A stretch of DNA of 64,000 bases, from the NCBI RefSeq assembly GCF_963675965.1, contig NZ_OY780935.1, positions 1,724,501-1,788,500 on the forward strand, written 5' to 3'. Positions 41,668 through 49,983 of this stretch are shown here, in pieces (position 1 is the first letter of the stretch; each line of letters opens with the position of its first letter). A model generated the notes under the pieces. That model ran no database searches. It saw nothing but the letters and a program-made list of their open reading frames with translations, and was not told the origin of the DNA. The DNA comes from an uncultured Celeribacter sp. (GTDB lineage: Bacteria; Pseudomonadota; Alphaproteobacteria; Rhodobacterales; Rhodobacteraceae). The translations under genes and the position numbers were made by a program.

Positions 41668-42453
41668 ATGACATATCGCAGAACCTTCATGAAAACGGCC
41701 ATCGCAGCAGGCAGCTTTGCTCTGGCCGGGCTGACCATCGCCGCCCCCGTCGCCGCCGACGAACTGGAAACCCTTAAGGAAAAAGGCGTGATGCGCATTG
41801 CCATGTCCGGCGCCTACCCGCCGTTCAATTTCGTGAACGACAAAAACGAAGTCGTCGGTTTCGACCCGGCGATCGGCACGGAAATCGCCAAGCGCATGGG
41901 TCTTGAGGCCGAGATCGTCACCACCGCATGGGACGGCATCATCGGCGGGCTTCTGGCTCAGAAATACGACGCCATCGTCGGCTCCATGTCGATCACCGAA
42001 GAACGCGACGAAGTTGTCGACTTCGTTGGCCCCTACTATTCCACCAAACGTGCCGTCTTCACCCTTCCGGGCAGCGGCATCACTTCGCTGGCTGATCTCG
42101 ACGGCAAAAAAGTCGGCGTAACGCTCGGCGAAACCCATGAAGAGTGGGCCAAGGAACAAGGCTACAAGGTGCGCACCTACAAGGGTCTCCCGGAACTGAT
42201 CCTGGAGCTGGAAAACGGCCGTGTCGACGCCATCGTCAACGACAACATCGCGGCAATGCTTGCGCTGAAAGAAAACGGCACCGAATATGAGATGTTCGAC
42301 GATCCGGACACTGAGCCCTTCGGCGCCGGGATCGCGATCCGTGAAAACAACCCCGAACTGGCCGCTGCGATGCAGGACGCGCTCGAATCCATGATGGAAG
42401 ACGGCACCTATCTTGAAATCGCAACCGAATGGGTCGGCGGCGACATCCGCTAA
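41668..42453 (+). CDS. Amino-acid ABC transporter substrate-binding protein
   Basis: A 261-residue periplasmic protein of the polar amino acid (family 3) type. The signal peptide is at 1-30 (TAIAAGSFALAGLTIAAPVAA), and the motifs VGFDPAIGTEIAKRMG, GSMSITEERDEVVDFVGPYY and NDNIAAMLALKENG follow. AGGAGAGAG lies upstream of the ATG. It is followed by a long hairpin and then the permease pair, so it should be made in excess. The ligand is presumably an amino acid or acylated amino acid; class members bind Arg, Lys, ornithine, His or similar. Confidence 0.93.
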   Translation: MTYRRTFMKTAIAAGSFALAGLTIAAPVAADELETLKEKGVMRIAMSGAYPPFNFVNDKNEVVGFDPAIGTEIAKRMGLEAEIVTTAWDGIIGGLLAQKYDAIVGSMSITEERDEVVDFVGPYYSTKRAVFTLPGSGITSLADLDGKKVGVTLGETHEEWAKEQGYKVRTYKGLPELILELENGRVDAIVNDNIAAMLALKENGTEYEMFDDPDTEPFGAGIAIRENNPELAAAMQDALESMMEDGTYLEIATEWVGGDIR

Positions 42454-42475
42454 ACCAACCCGGTTTGACGTTTTT

Positions 42476-42503
42476 CCGGTCTGCCCGCGTTCGGGTGGAC
42501 CGG
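42476..42503 (+). promoter_or_regulatory. Intercistronic hairpin after the substrate-binding gene
   Basis: A 12-bp stem with a four-base loop: arms CCGGTC-TG-CCCG and CGGG-TG-GACCGG, the central TG/TG pairs being wobbles. It lies 20 bases after the substrate-binding stop and is followed by CCCCCCTTTCCCC. It is likely a partial terminator or mRNA stabiliser between the binding-protein and permease genes. Confidence 0.55.
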
Positions 42504-42537
42504 CCCCCCTTTCCCCTAAACAGAAAAGCCCTCCCGT

Positions 42538-43185
42538 ATGGACATCGAGCTTATTCTCAAGGTCTATCCCTATTTTCTGAAAGCGGCGGTCGTCACGATT
42601 GAACTGTCAGTTTTGACAACGCTTCTGGGATTGGCCTGTGGCGCAGCCGGGGCTGCGGCCCGCCTGTCGCGCTTTCGCCTGCTGCGCATAATCGGCGCGG
42701 TTTACGTCAGCATCTTTCGCGGCACCCCGGCCCTGATCCAACTGTTCTTACTGTATTTCGGCGGCCCCCAGATCGGCATCCAACTGGATGCGTTTCAAGC
42801 TGGCGTGATCGGCCTTGGCCTCAACATCGGTGCCTATATGGCCGAAACCATGCGCGGCGCGATCATTTCGATCGACAGCGGTCAAATCGAAGCCGCCCGC
42901 ACCCTGGGCCTGTCACGCGCACAGGCTTTTCGCAAAGTGACCCTGCCGCAGGCCATGCGCCTGATGATCCGCCCGCTTGGCGTGAACATCAACGCCCAGA
43001 TCAAAGGCACGGCACTGGTCGCCGCGATCTCGGTCGTCGAGCTGACCTATACGGCGCAACGCTACATCGGATCGACCTACAAGCCGTTCGAAATGTTCTT
43101 CATCGCGGGCATTCTCTACATGATCATCATCTATGTGACGGGCAAAGGTATTTCCTTTCTCGACCGGAAAGTGCGCCTGCCATGA
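42538..43185 (+). CDS. Amino-acid ABC transporter permease
   Basis: A 215-residue inner-membrane permease of the His/Glu/Gln/Arg type. Five or so spans are visible, with the FRGTPALIQLFLLYFG loop near residue 60 and the EAA segment IEAARTLGLSRAQAFRKVTLPQAMR near 120. It forms a heterodimer with the next permease, which starts 45 bases after its stop. Confidence 0.95.
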   Translation: MDIELILKVYPYFLKAAVVTIELSVLTTLLGLACGAAGAAARLSRFRLLRIIGAVYVSIFRGTPALIQLFLLYFGGPQIGIQLDAFQAGVIGLGLNIGAYMAETMRGAIISIDSGQIEAARTLGLSRAQAFRKVTLPQAMRLMIRPLGVNINAQIKGTALVAAISVVELTYTAQRYIGSTYKPFEMFFIAGILYMIIIYVTGKGISFLDRKVRLP

Positions 43186-43230
43186 TGGTCCATTGCTCTG
43201 TCGTTTCCCCAAACATGAAAGGCGCGCGTC

Positions 43231-43887
43231 ATGGGTCTTGATTTCACCGTTGTCCCTAGCTACGCCGACGCGATTTTGCTTGGCGTCCTCTGGACCATCG
43301 CGATCACCGTCGCCTCCGCCATTCTCAGCTTCTTCGGCGGCATCCTCTTTGCCGTGATCGCCCTTTACTCGCCCTGGATCATCCGCCTCCCGGTGCGCCT
43401 GTTCGCCTGGCTATTCATGGGCACGCCCCTGCTGTTGCAACTGTTCCTGATCTATTTCGGACTGGTGGAGCTGGGGATTGACCTACCGGCCTTCGTTGCC
43501 GGGGTGGTCGGACTGGGCCTGCACTTCGCGGTCTACAATTCCGAACTGATCCAGACCGCCATTCTGGCCGTCGACAAAGGACAGATGGAAGCCGCCCGCA
43601 CCCTTGGCCTGTCGCGCGGACAGGCGTTGCGCAAAGTGGTCATTCCACAGGCAGTGCGCGATGTGATCCCGCCGATCGGCAACAACATGATTGCCCTGCT
43701 CAAGGACTCTGCCCTTGTATCGGTGATCGGTGTATCCGAGCTGACCTTGTCGGCCCAGCTGGCGATTGGCCGCACCTACCGGCCGTTCGAATTCTACACT
43801 GTCGCCGCCGTTTGCTACTACGTCATCAACCTCGGGATGGAAGCCGTCGTACGTCGCATTGAGCGCCGCACGAGCCTCTCCCGCTGA
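43231..43887 (+). CDS. Amino-acid ABC transporter permease
   Basis: A 218-residue second permease of the same type, with MGTPLLLQLFLIYFG near residue 65 and the EAA loop MEAARTLGLSRGQALRKVVIPQAVR near 115. It is followed 17 bases later by the ATPase. The two permeases are paralogues (GAAMPxTLGLSR motif shared), as expected for a heteromeric amino-acid importer. Confidence 0.95.
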   Translation: MGLDFTVVPSYADAILLGVLWTIAITVASAILSFFGGILFAVIALYSPWIIRLPVRLFAWLFMGTPLLLQLFLIYFGLVELGIDLPAFVAGVVGLGLHFAVYNSELIQTAILAVDKGQMEAARTLGLSRGQALRKVVIPQAVRDVIPPIGNNMIALLKDSALVSVIGVSELTLSAQLAIGRTYRPFEFYTVAAVCYYVINLGMEAVVRRIERRTSLSR

Positions 43888-43904
43888 CCGATTGAGGATC
43901 TGTT

Positions 43905-44675
43905 ATGTCTGACCCGCAAAAATTCGTCGAAATCCGCCACGCTCAGAAAGCCTACGGTGAACTGGAAGTGCTCAAGGACATCTCCCTCACGGTCGACCGG
44001 GGGGAAATCGTCGCCATCATCGGGCCGTCCGGCTCTGGCAAGTCCACGCTGCTGCGCGCCATCAACGAACTGGATTCGCTCACCTCGGGCGAGGTCTGGC
44101 TTGAAGGGGTGCAGATCAACAAGACCCTGCCCCACCGGCAATATGAAAAGCACATCAACGAGATGCGCCAGCAGGTCGGCATGGTGTTCCAGCACTTCAA
44201 TCTGTTTCCGCATCTGAGCGTCCGCGACAACGTCACTATGGCGCCCAAGCTGCTCAAGGGCATTTCCGACGCCGAAGCCGACAAGCTGGCCGAAGATCAA
44301 CTGTCCCATGTCGGCATGCTCGAACGCATCGACTATTATCCGTCGCAGCTGTCGGGTGGGCAGAAACAACGGGTTGCCATCGCCCGCGCGCTGGCGATGA
44401 AACCCAAGCTGATGCTCTTTGACGAAGCCACCTCTGCGCTCGACCCGGAACTGGTCGAAGAGGTGAACCTCGTCATGAAGAAACTCGCCGAAGAGCATAT
44501 GACCATGATCATCGTCACCCATGAAATGGATTTCGCCGCCTCGGTCTGCGACCGGGTGATCTTCATGGACGGCGGGGTGGTCGTCGAGGAAGGCCCGCCC
44601 TCGGTGGTCTTCCAGAACCCGACCCAAGAAAGAACCAAAAACTTCCTGCGCAAACATCTTGAAGGTGCAAAATGA
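43905..44675 (+). CDS. Amino-acid ABC transporter ATP-binding protein
   Basis: A 256-residue ATPase of the GlnQ/HisP group. Walker A is GPSGSGKST (near 39), the signature LSGGQKQRVAIARAL, and Walker B LMLFDEATSALDPELVEE. HFNLFPHLSVRDNV is typical of this group. Its stop overlaps the aminotransferase start (ATGA), tying transport directly to catabolism. Confidence 0.95.
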   Translation: MSDPQKFVEIRHAQKAYGELEVLKDISLTVDRGEIVAIIGPSGSGKSTLLRAINELDSLTSGEVWLEGVQINKTLPHRQYEKHINEMRQQVGMVFQHFNLFPHLSVRDNVTMAPKLLKGISDAEADKLAEDQLSHVGMLERIDYYPSQLSGGQKQRVAIARALAMKPKLMLFDEATSALDPELVEEVNLVMKKLAEEHMTMIIVTHEMDFAASVCDRVIFMDGGVVVEEGPPSVVFQNPTQERTKNFLRKHLEGAK

Positions 44676-46033
44676 CGCGAGAGCGTAGCCACATGTTTTC
44701 CCTCACCAACACCCCGCGTCCATTCCTGGACCGGGGCGAGGGGATCTATTTTTACGACGAATCCGGCAAGCGTTATATTGACGGATCCTCCGGGGCCATG
44801 GTGTCCAACATCGGCCATTCCAATCCACGCGTTCTGGCCAAGATGAAGGCGCAGATGGATCGCTCCACCTTTGGCTATCGCCTGCATTTCCGCACGCATA
44901 GTTCCGAAGATCTGGCCACCAAACTGTCTGAGATGATGCCCGAAGGTCTGGACCGGGTGTTTTTCGTCTCGGGCGGATCCGAGGCAGTCGAATCCTGCAT
45001 CAAGCTGGCGCGCCAATATGCGATAGCCAAAGGCGAACCATCGCGCTGGAAAGTCATTTCGCGCTTCCCGTCCTATCACGGCTCGACGCTGGGCACGCTG
45101 GCGCTGACCGGCTATGATCCGCTGGCCCGTCCCTTCGATCCGATGCTGCGCGACATGCCCAAGATCGCGGCTCCGCGCACCTATCTGGACCGCGACAACC
45201 TGAGCGAAGATGAACGCGGCCTGAAATATGCCGAACTGCTGCGCGACAAGATCCTCGAAGAAGGCCCCGACAGCATCGCCGCCTTCATCATGGAACCCGT
45301 TGGCGGCGCCTCCACAGGTGCACTTGTGGCCCCCGACAGCTATTTCAAACGCATCCGCGAAATCTGCGATGAATTCGGAATCCTTCTGATCTTCGATGAG
45401 GTCATGACAGGTGTCGGGCGCACCGGGAAATTCGTGGCCTCAGAACACTACGGCGTGATTCCGGACATCGTCTCCATGTCCAAGGGGCTCGCCGCGGGCT
45501 ATGCGCCGCTCGGGGCCATGGTCGCGCGCGGGGACATCGTGGACACCATCGAGACCCACGGCGGTTTTCTGCATGGCTACACCTATTCCGGCAACCCGCT
45601 GGCCTGTGCCGCAGGTCTGGCAGTGCTCGAAGAGATGGAAGACCAGAACATCGTCGCCAATGCCGCCGCGATGGGAGAGATCCTGAAGGCGCGTCTGACA
45701 GGGCTGATGGAACGCTATCCCTTTATCGGGGATGTGCGTGGCAAAGGCCTGCTGCTGGCCTTCGAATTCGTCGCCGACCGCGAAACGATGACCCCCTTGC
45801 CGAAGGCGTGGAATGCCTATCTCGAACTTGTTGAACTGGCTTATGAGCGCGGTTTGATCATCTATTCGCGCCGCACCCGGGGCGGCTCGGAGGGCGACCA
45901 TTTCCTTGTCTGTCCGCCGCTGATCATCACCGAGGCGCAAATCGATGAAGTGATGACGATCCTGATCGACGCTCTCGACGCCTTTGCTGCGCGTCACGAC
46001 CTGCCGGTTCTGGAAACCGAGAGCGCATCATGA
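44672..46033 (+). CDS. Class III PLP aminotransferase, candidate beta-amino-acid transaminase
   Basis: A 453-residue fold-type I aminotransferase. The PLP lysine is Lys271 (SMSKGLAAGY), with the cofactor aspartate at 242 (IFDEVMTGVGR) and GGSEAVESCIKLARQY near 101. This omega/beta-amino-acid class covers 4-aminobutyrate, acetylornithine, beta-alanine and related donors. The following genes handle a 3-oxo acid, which suggests a beta-amino acid (amino group on carbon 3) as donor. The start ATG overlaps the ATPase stop and is preceded by GAAGGTG; an internal ATG (44693) is the alternative. Its stop overlaps the CoA-transferase start. Confidence 0.9.
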   Translation: MTRERSHMFSLTNTPRPFLDRGEGIYFYDESGKRYIDGSSGAMVSNIGHSNPRVLAKMKAQMDRSTFGYRLHFRTHSSEDLATKLSEMMPEGLDRVFFVSGGSEAVESCIKLARQYAIAKGEPSRWKVISRFPSYHGSTLGTLALTGYDPLARPFDPMLRDMPKIAAPRTYLDRDNLSEDERGLKYAELLRDKILEEGPDSIAAFIMEPVGGASTGALVAPDSYFKRIREICDEFGILLIFDEVMTGVGRTGKFVASEHYGVIPDIVSMSKGLAAGYAPLGAMVARGDIVDTIETHGGFLHGYTYSGNPLACAAGLAVLEEMEDQNIVANAAAMGEILKARLTGLMERYPFIGDVRGKGLLLAFEFVADRETMTPLPKAWNAYLELVELAYERGLIIYSRRTRGGSEGDHFLVCPPLIITEAQIDEVMTILIDALDAFAARHDLPVLETESAS

Positions 46034-46722
46034 GCCTGCCCGACAAATCCACAACGCTTGAAGAGGCCGTGGCCCGCATTCCGAACGGGGCCACGATCAT
46101 GGTGGGGGGCTTTGGCGTGCCGGGCACCCCCTTCGCCCTCATTCAGGAACTCAAACGTCAGGGGCAGACGGATCTGACCCTGATCAAGAACGACGCCAAT
46201 GAAACCGGCATGGGCATCGATCACCTGATCGCCAACGGTCAGGTGCGCAAGCTGATCTCAACCCATATCGGTCTGAACGCCCACGCCATTGACGCGATCA
46301 ATCAGGGTCGGATCGAAATGGAATTCTGCGCTCAAGGCATTCTGGCCGAACGCATCCGTGCGGGTGGGGCCGGACTGCAGGCGATCCTGACCGACATCGG
46401 TCTGGACACCGAAATGGCCGAGGGCAAGCAGATTGTCGAAATGAACGGGCAAAGCCTGCTGGTGGAACCTGCGCTGCGCGCTGATGTGGCACTGATCCAT
46501 GCCGATCGCGGTGATCTGTTCGGCAATCTCGCCTATCGCGCCACGGCCCGCAATTTCAACCCGATGATGGCCATGGCCGCCCACACCGTCATCGCCGAGG
46601 TGGAAACCCTTGGCGCGCTTGGCAGCCTTACGCCGGATGCCGTGGAAACACCCGGCGCCTTTGTCGATCACATCGCGGCCCTGCCCGCACTCAGCGAGGA
46701 ATATGGCATTGTCAAACGTTGA
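46030..46722 (+). CDS. 3-oxoacid CoA-transferase subunit A
   Basis: A 230-residue alpha subunit of a SCOT/AtoDA-type CoA-transferase. The N-terminal glycine-rich loop GATIMVGGFGVPGTPFALIQEL and the later QGILAERIRAGGAGL, DVALIHADRGDLFGNL are diagnostic. It moves CoA from succinyl-CoA or acetyl-CoA to a 3-oxo acid. It overlaps the aminotransferase (ATGA), so the presumed substrate is the oxo acid made there. Resemblance to PcaI (3-oxoadipate) and AtoD (acetoacetate) subunits does not fix the substrate. Confidence 0.92.
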   Translation: MSLPDKSTTLEEAVARIPNGATIMVGGFGVPGTPFALIQELKRQGQTDLTLIKNDANETGMGIDHLIANGQVRKLISTHIGLNAHAIDAINQGRIEMEFCAQGILAERIRAGGAGLQAILTDIGLDTEMAEGKQIVEMNGQSLLVEPALRADVALIHADRGDLFGNLAYRATARNFNPMMAMAAHTVIAEVETLGALGSLTPDAVETPGAFVDHIAALPALSEEYGIVKR

Positions 46723-47416
46723 ATGTGCATCCCCTGCCGCCGCGACGACCACGGCAGAACGTCCCCGCGATGGTCGCGCCCGCATGGTCGCCCGCGCCGC
46801 CCGCGAAATCGCGCCGAGCATGGTGGTCAACCTTGGCATCGGTCTGCCGACCAAAGTGATCGACCATCTGCCCGCCGACATGCCGGTGTGCCTGCACACC
46901 GAAAACGGTATGACCGGCATCGGCCCGACGCTGCCCTATGAGCAGGCCGACCGCAATCTGATCGACGCGGGCGGGGCCTATGTGTCCCCCATCCCCGGAT
47001 CGGCCTATTTCGACAGCGCGGTGTCTTTCGCGCTGGTGCGTTCCGGGCGGCTCGACCTGACGCTTCTGGGCGCGTTTGAGGTGGCCGAAACCGGCGATCT
47101 GGCCAACTGGAAAATCCCCGGCAAGTTTTCCCCCGGCGCGGGCGGGGCCATTGAACTGGCACAAAAGGCCCGGCGCGTGGGCGTCATGACCACCCACACG
47201 GATCGCAAGGGCAACCCCAAGCTGCTGCAACGCTGCACCCTGCCGCTGACAACCCGTGGCGGCGTGGACCGGATCTTTACCGATCTGGCCGTGATCGACA
47301 TTTCCCCGCGCGGTTTCGAGCTGCGCGAACTGGCAGAGGGCGTCACCCTCGCCGAGGTCACCGAGGCAACCGGTGCCGCGTTGCATCTGCCGGATACAGA
47401 CATCCCGACGTTCTGA
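46703..47416 (+). CDS. 3-oxoacid CoA-transferase subunit B
   Basis: A 237-residue beta subunit. The catalytic glutamate is Glu67 in CLHTENGMTG, with MVVNLGIGLPTKVIDHLP before it and NWKIPGKFSPGAGGAIEL after. I start at ATG 46703, which overlaps the alpha subunit by 20 bases and has GAGGA 5 bases upstream; a longer frame to 46610 has no family sequence. The overlap supports coupled translation of the two subunits. Confidence 0.93.
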   Translation: MALSNVECASPAAATTTAERPRDGRARMVARAAREIAPSMVVNLGIGLPTKVIDHLPADMPVCLHTENGMTGIGPTLPYEQADRNLIDAGGAYVSPIPGSAYFDSAVSFALVRSGRLDLTLLGAFEVAETGDLANWKIPGKFSPGAGGAIELAQKARRVGVMTTHTDRKGNPKLLQRCTLPLTTRGGVDRIFTDLAVIDISPRGFELRELAEGVTLAEVTEATGAALHLPDTDIPTF

Positions 47417-47425
47417 GGTTTCACT

Positions 47426-48718
47426 ATGAATCAAGAGCTTTCCACCCGCATTCTTTCTGCGGTCGATGACCTGTTCGACCAAGAGATCGATTTTTTGAGC
47501 GAACTCACCGCCCACCCGTCAATCCGCGGGCAGGAACAGAGCGCCCAGACCTTTATGGCCAAGGAGCTGAGCACGCGCGGTCTGCGCGTCGACGAATGGC
47601 AGATCAATGTCGATGACATCTGCAATCTGCCGGGGTTTTCGCCGGTGATCGGCACCTATGAAGACGCCCGCAACGTGGTCGGCAGCCATGAAAGCCGCAG
47701 CCGCAAAGGCCGCTCTCTGATCCTGAACGGTCACATTGATGTGGTCCCCGCAGGGCCGCTCGACATGTGGGATCAACCGCCTTTTGAACCGCATGTCGCC
47801 GATGGCTGGCTCTACGGGCGCGGCGCCGGGGATATGAAGGCGGGGCTCGCGTCGAACCTCTTTGCCCTTGATGCGTTGCGGCATCTGGGACTGGCCCCTG
47901 CCGCCGATGTGTTCTTTCAATCCGTGGTCGAAGAGGAATGTACCGGCAACGGCGCACTGGCCTGTCTGCAACGCGGATATAAGGCCGATGCCGCGCTGAT
48001 CCCGGAACCTTTCGAAGAAAAGCTGGTCACCGCGCAACTTGGTGTGATCTGGTGTCAGGTGCACCTGAAAGGCCTGCCGACCCATGTCGCCTACGCCGGC
48101 ACCGGTGCCAATGCGATCGAGGCCGCCATTCCGCTGATTGCCGCTTTGCATGAACTTGAGGAGCGCTGGAACCTGCCCGGCTGCCGCCATGGCGATTATG
48201 CCCATGCCCATCACCCGATCAACCTGAACATCGGCAAAATTCAGGGTGGCGACTGGGCCAGCTCGGTGCCTGCCTGGTGCGTCTTCGACGTGCGGATTGC
48301 CGTCTACCCCGGACAGGACATGGCCGCAGCCCGCGCCGAAATCACGGACGCGATCATGGAGGCGGCGCGCGGCAATGCCTTTTTGAAAAACGCCATGCCT
48401 GAAATCATCTGGCACGGCTTCATGGCCGAAGGCTATGCGCTCTCCGACGACGGATCGGCGACAGCCAAAGCCGCCACCGATGCACTGGATCAGGCGCATC
48501 TGGCCACAACCGGCGAAGCACTCGACCGGGCGGCGATCACCGCCACCACCGACGCGCGTTTCTTTGGCCTTTATGCCGACACGCCCGCGCTGGTCTATGG
48601 TCCGCGCGCCGAGGCGATCCACGGTTTCAACGAACGTGTCGAACTGGAAAGCATCCGCCGCATCACCCAATCCACCGCCCTGTTCATCGCCAACTGGTGC
48701 GGTGTCGAAGAGATCTAA
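47426..48718 (+). CDS. M20-family deacylase (ArgE/DapE-like)
   Basis: A 430-residue zinc hydrolase of the M20 peptidase/deacylase family. Zinc ligands are visible at His103 and Asp105 (NGHIDVVPAG), Asp136 (GRGAGDMKAG) and the Glu cluster at 169-171 (VVEEECTGNGAL). It most resembles the acetylornithine deacetylase/succinyl-diaminopimelate desuccinylase group, which removes an acyl group from an amine. In this operon it should deacylate either the imported N-acyl compound or a later acetamido acid. It starts 9 bases after the CoA-transferase. Confidence 0.9.
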   Translation: MNQELSTRILSAVDDLFDQEIDFLSELTAHPSIRGQEQSAQTFMAKELSTRGLRVDEWQINVDDICNLPGFSPVIGTYEDARNVVGSHESRSRKGRSLILNGHIDVVPAGPLDMWDQPPFEPHVADGWLYGRGAGDMKAGLASNLFALDALRHLGLAPAADVFFQSVVEEECTGNGALACLQRGYKADAALIPEPFEEKLVTAQLGVIWCQVHLKGLPTHVAYAGTGANAIEAAIPLIAALHELEERWNLPGCRHGDYAHAHHPINLNIGKIQGGDWASSVPAWCVFDVRIAVYPGQDMAAARAEITDAIMEAARGNAFLKNAMPEIIWHGFMAEGYALSDDGSATAKAATDALDQAHLATTGEALDRAAITATTDARFFGLYADTPALVYGPRAEAIHGFNERVELESIRRITQSTALFIANWCGVEEI

Positions 48719-48728
48719 GGAGTTCCCC

Positions 48729-49904
48729 ATGCGTGAGGCCGTTATCGTCTCCACCGCCCGCACACCGATCGGCAAAGCCTATCGCGGCGCGTTCAACAAT
48801 CTCGAAGGCCCGGCGCTGGCCGCCCATGCCGTGCGTGCGGCCGTGTCTCGTGCAGGCGTGGAAGGCCGCGACATCGAAGAGACGGTGTTTGGCTCTGCCC
48901 TGACCCAAGGCTCCACCGGGGTCAATGTCGCGCGCCACATCGCACTGGCCTCTGGCCTGCCCGACACCGTAGCCGGGGTGACTCTGGACCGGCAATGCGC
49001 TTCGGGGCTGAACGCCATCGCAACGGCTGCCCATATGGTCATGGCCGAAGGGGTTGAGGTGGCGCTGGCCGGGGGACTCGATTCGATTTCCCTCGTGCAA
49101 AACAGCCACTGGAACGGCTATCGCTACAAATCCCCGGGCGTGCCGGACGCCTATTACATGTCGATGATCGAAACCGCCGAGGTCGTCGCCGAACGCTATG
49201 GCGTCAGCCGTGCGGCGCAGGATGCCTATGCGCTGGCCTCACAACGCAAAACCGCCGCCGCACAGGAGGCGGGTCTCTTTGCCGATGAGATCGTTCCCGT
49301 CGAAGCGGTGAAGATCGTCACTGACAAGGCGACGGGCGAAAGCCATGAAGAAACCGTGCGCCTTGAGGCCGATGAATGCAATCGTCCGGGCACCACGCTG
49401 GACGGGCTGCAAAGCCTGAAACCGGTGCTGGGCCCGGAGGCCTGCGTGACGGCGGGCAACGCCAGCCAATTGTCGGACGGGGCCTCCGCCTGCGTGATCA
49501 TGTCGGCAGAGGCCGCACGCGCGCGCGGGCTGCCCCCGCTGGGCGCCTTCCGTGGCTTTGCCGTGGCGGGCTGCGCCCCGGATGAGATGGGCATCGGTCC
49601 GGTCCATGCCATCCCCCGCCTCTTGGAGCGCGCGGGGCTGAGCATCGACGACATCGACCTGTGGGAAATCAACGAAGCCTTTGCATCGCAGCTTTTGTAT
49701 TGCCGCGACACGCTGGGCATCCCCGATGAGCGGCTGAATGTGAACGGCGGCGCGATTTCCATCGGCCACCCTTATGGCATGTCAGGCGCGCGCATGGCCG
49801 GGCATATCCTGCTGGAAGGCAAACGCCGAGGCGCACGCTATGGCGTGGTGTCGATGTGCATCGGCGGCGGTCAGGGCGCGGCCGGGCTCTTCGAGATCTT
49901 CTGA
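48729..49904 (+). CDS. Acetyl-CoA C-acyltransferase (thiolase)
   Basis: A 391-residue thiolase that cleaves 3-oxoacyl-CoA to acetyl-CoA and a shortened acyl-CoA. The nucleophile is Cys90 (LDRQCASGLNAIATA), with GGAISIGHPYGMSGAR carrying the catalytic His and MCIGGGQGAAGLFE the second Cys. AAGGAG lies upstream of ATG 48729. It is the last gene of the amino-acid transporter/aminotransferase operon and completes the degradation of a 3-oxoacyl-CoA product. The 79 bases after it hold no clear terminator. Confidence 0.93.
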   Translation: MREAVIVSTARTPIGKAYRGAFNNLEGPALAAHAVRAAVSRAGVEGRDIEETVFGSALTQGSTGVNVARHIALASGLPDTVAGVTLDRQCASGLNAIATAAHMVMAEGVEVALAGGLDSISLVQNSHWNGYRYKSPGVPDAYYMSMIETAEVVAERYGVSRAAQDAYALASQRKTAAAQEAGLFADEIVPVEAVKIVTDKATGESHEETVRLEADECNRPGTTLDGLQSLKPVLGPEACVTAGNASQLSDGASACVIMSAEAARARGLPPLGAFRGFAVAGCAPDEMGIGPVHAIPRLLERAGLSIDDIDLWEINEAFASQLLYCRDTLGIPDERLNVNGGAISIGHPYGMSGARMAGHILLEGKRRGARYGVVSMCIGGGQGAAGLFEIF

Positions 49905-49983
49905 TCACGCCAGCCGGTGCGGATCGCCATATGATCTGCTCCGGCCACGCACAGTCCGCTCAGGGCCGCCGCTCAGGGCCCGC

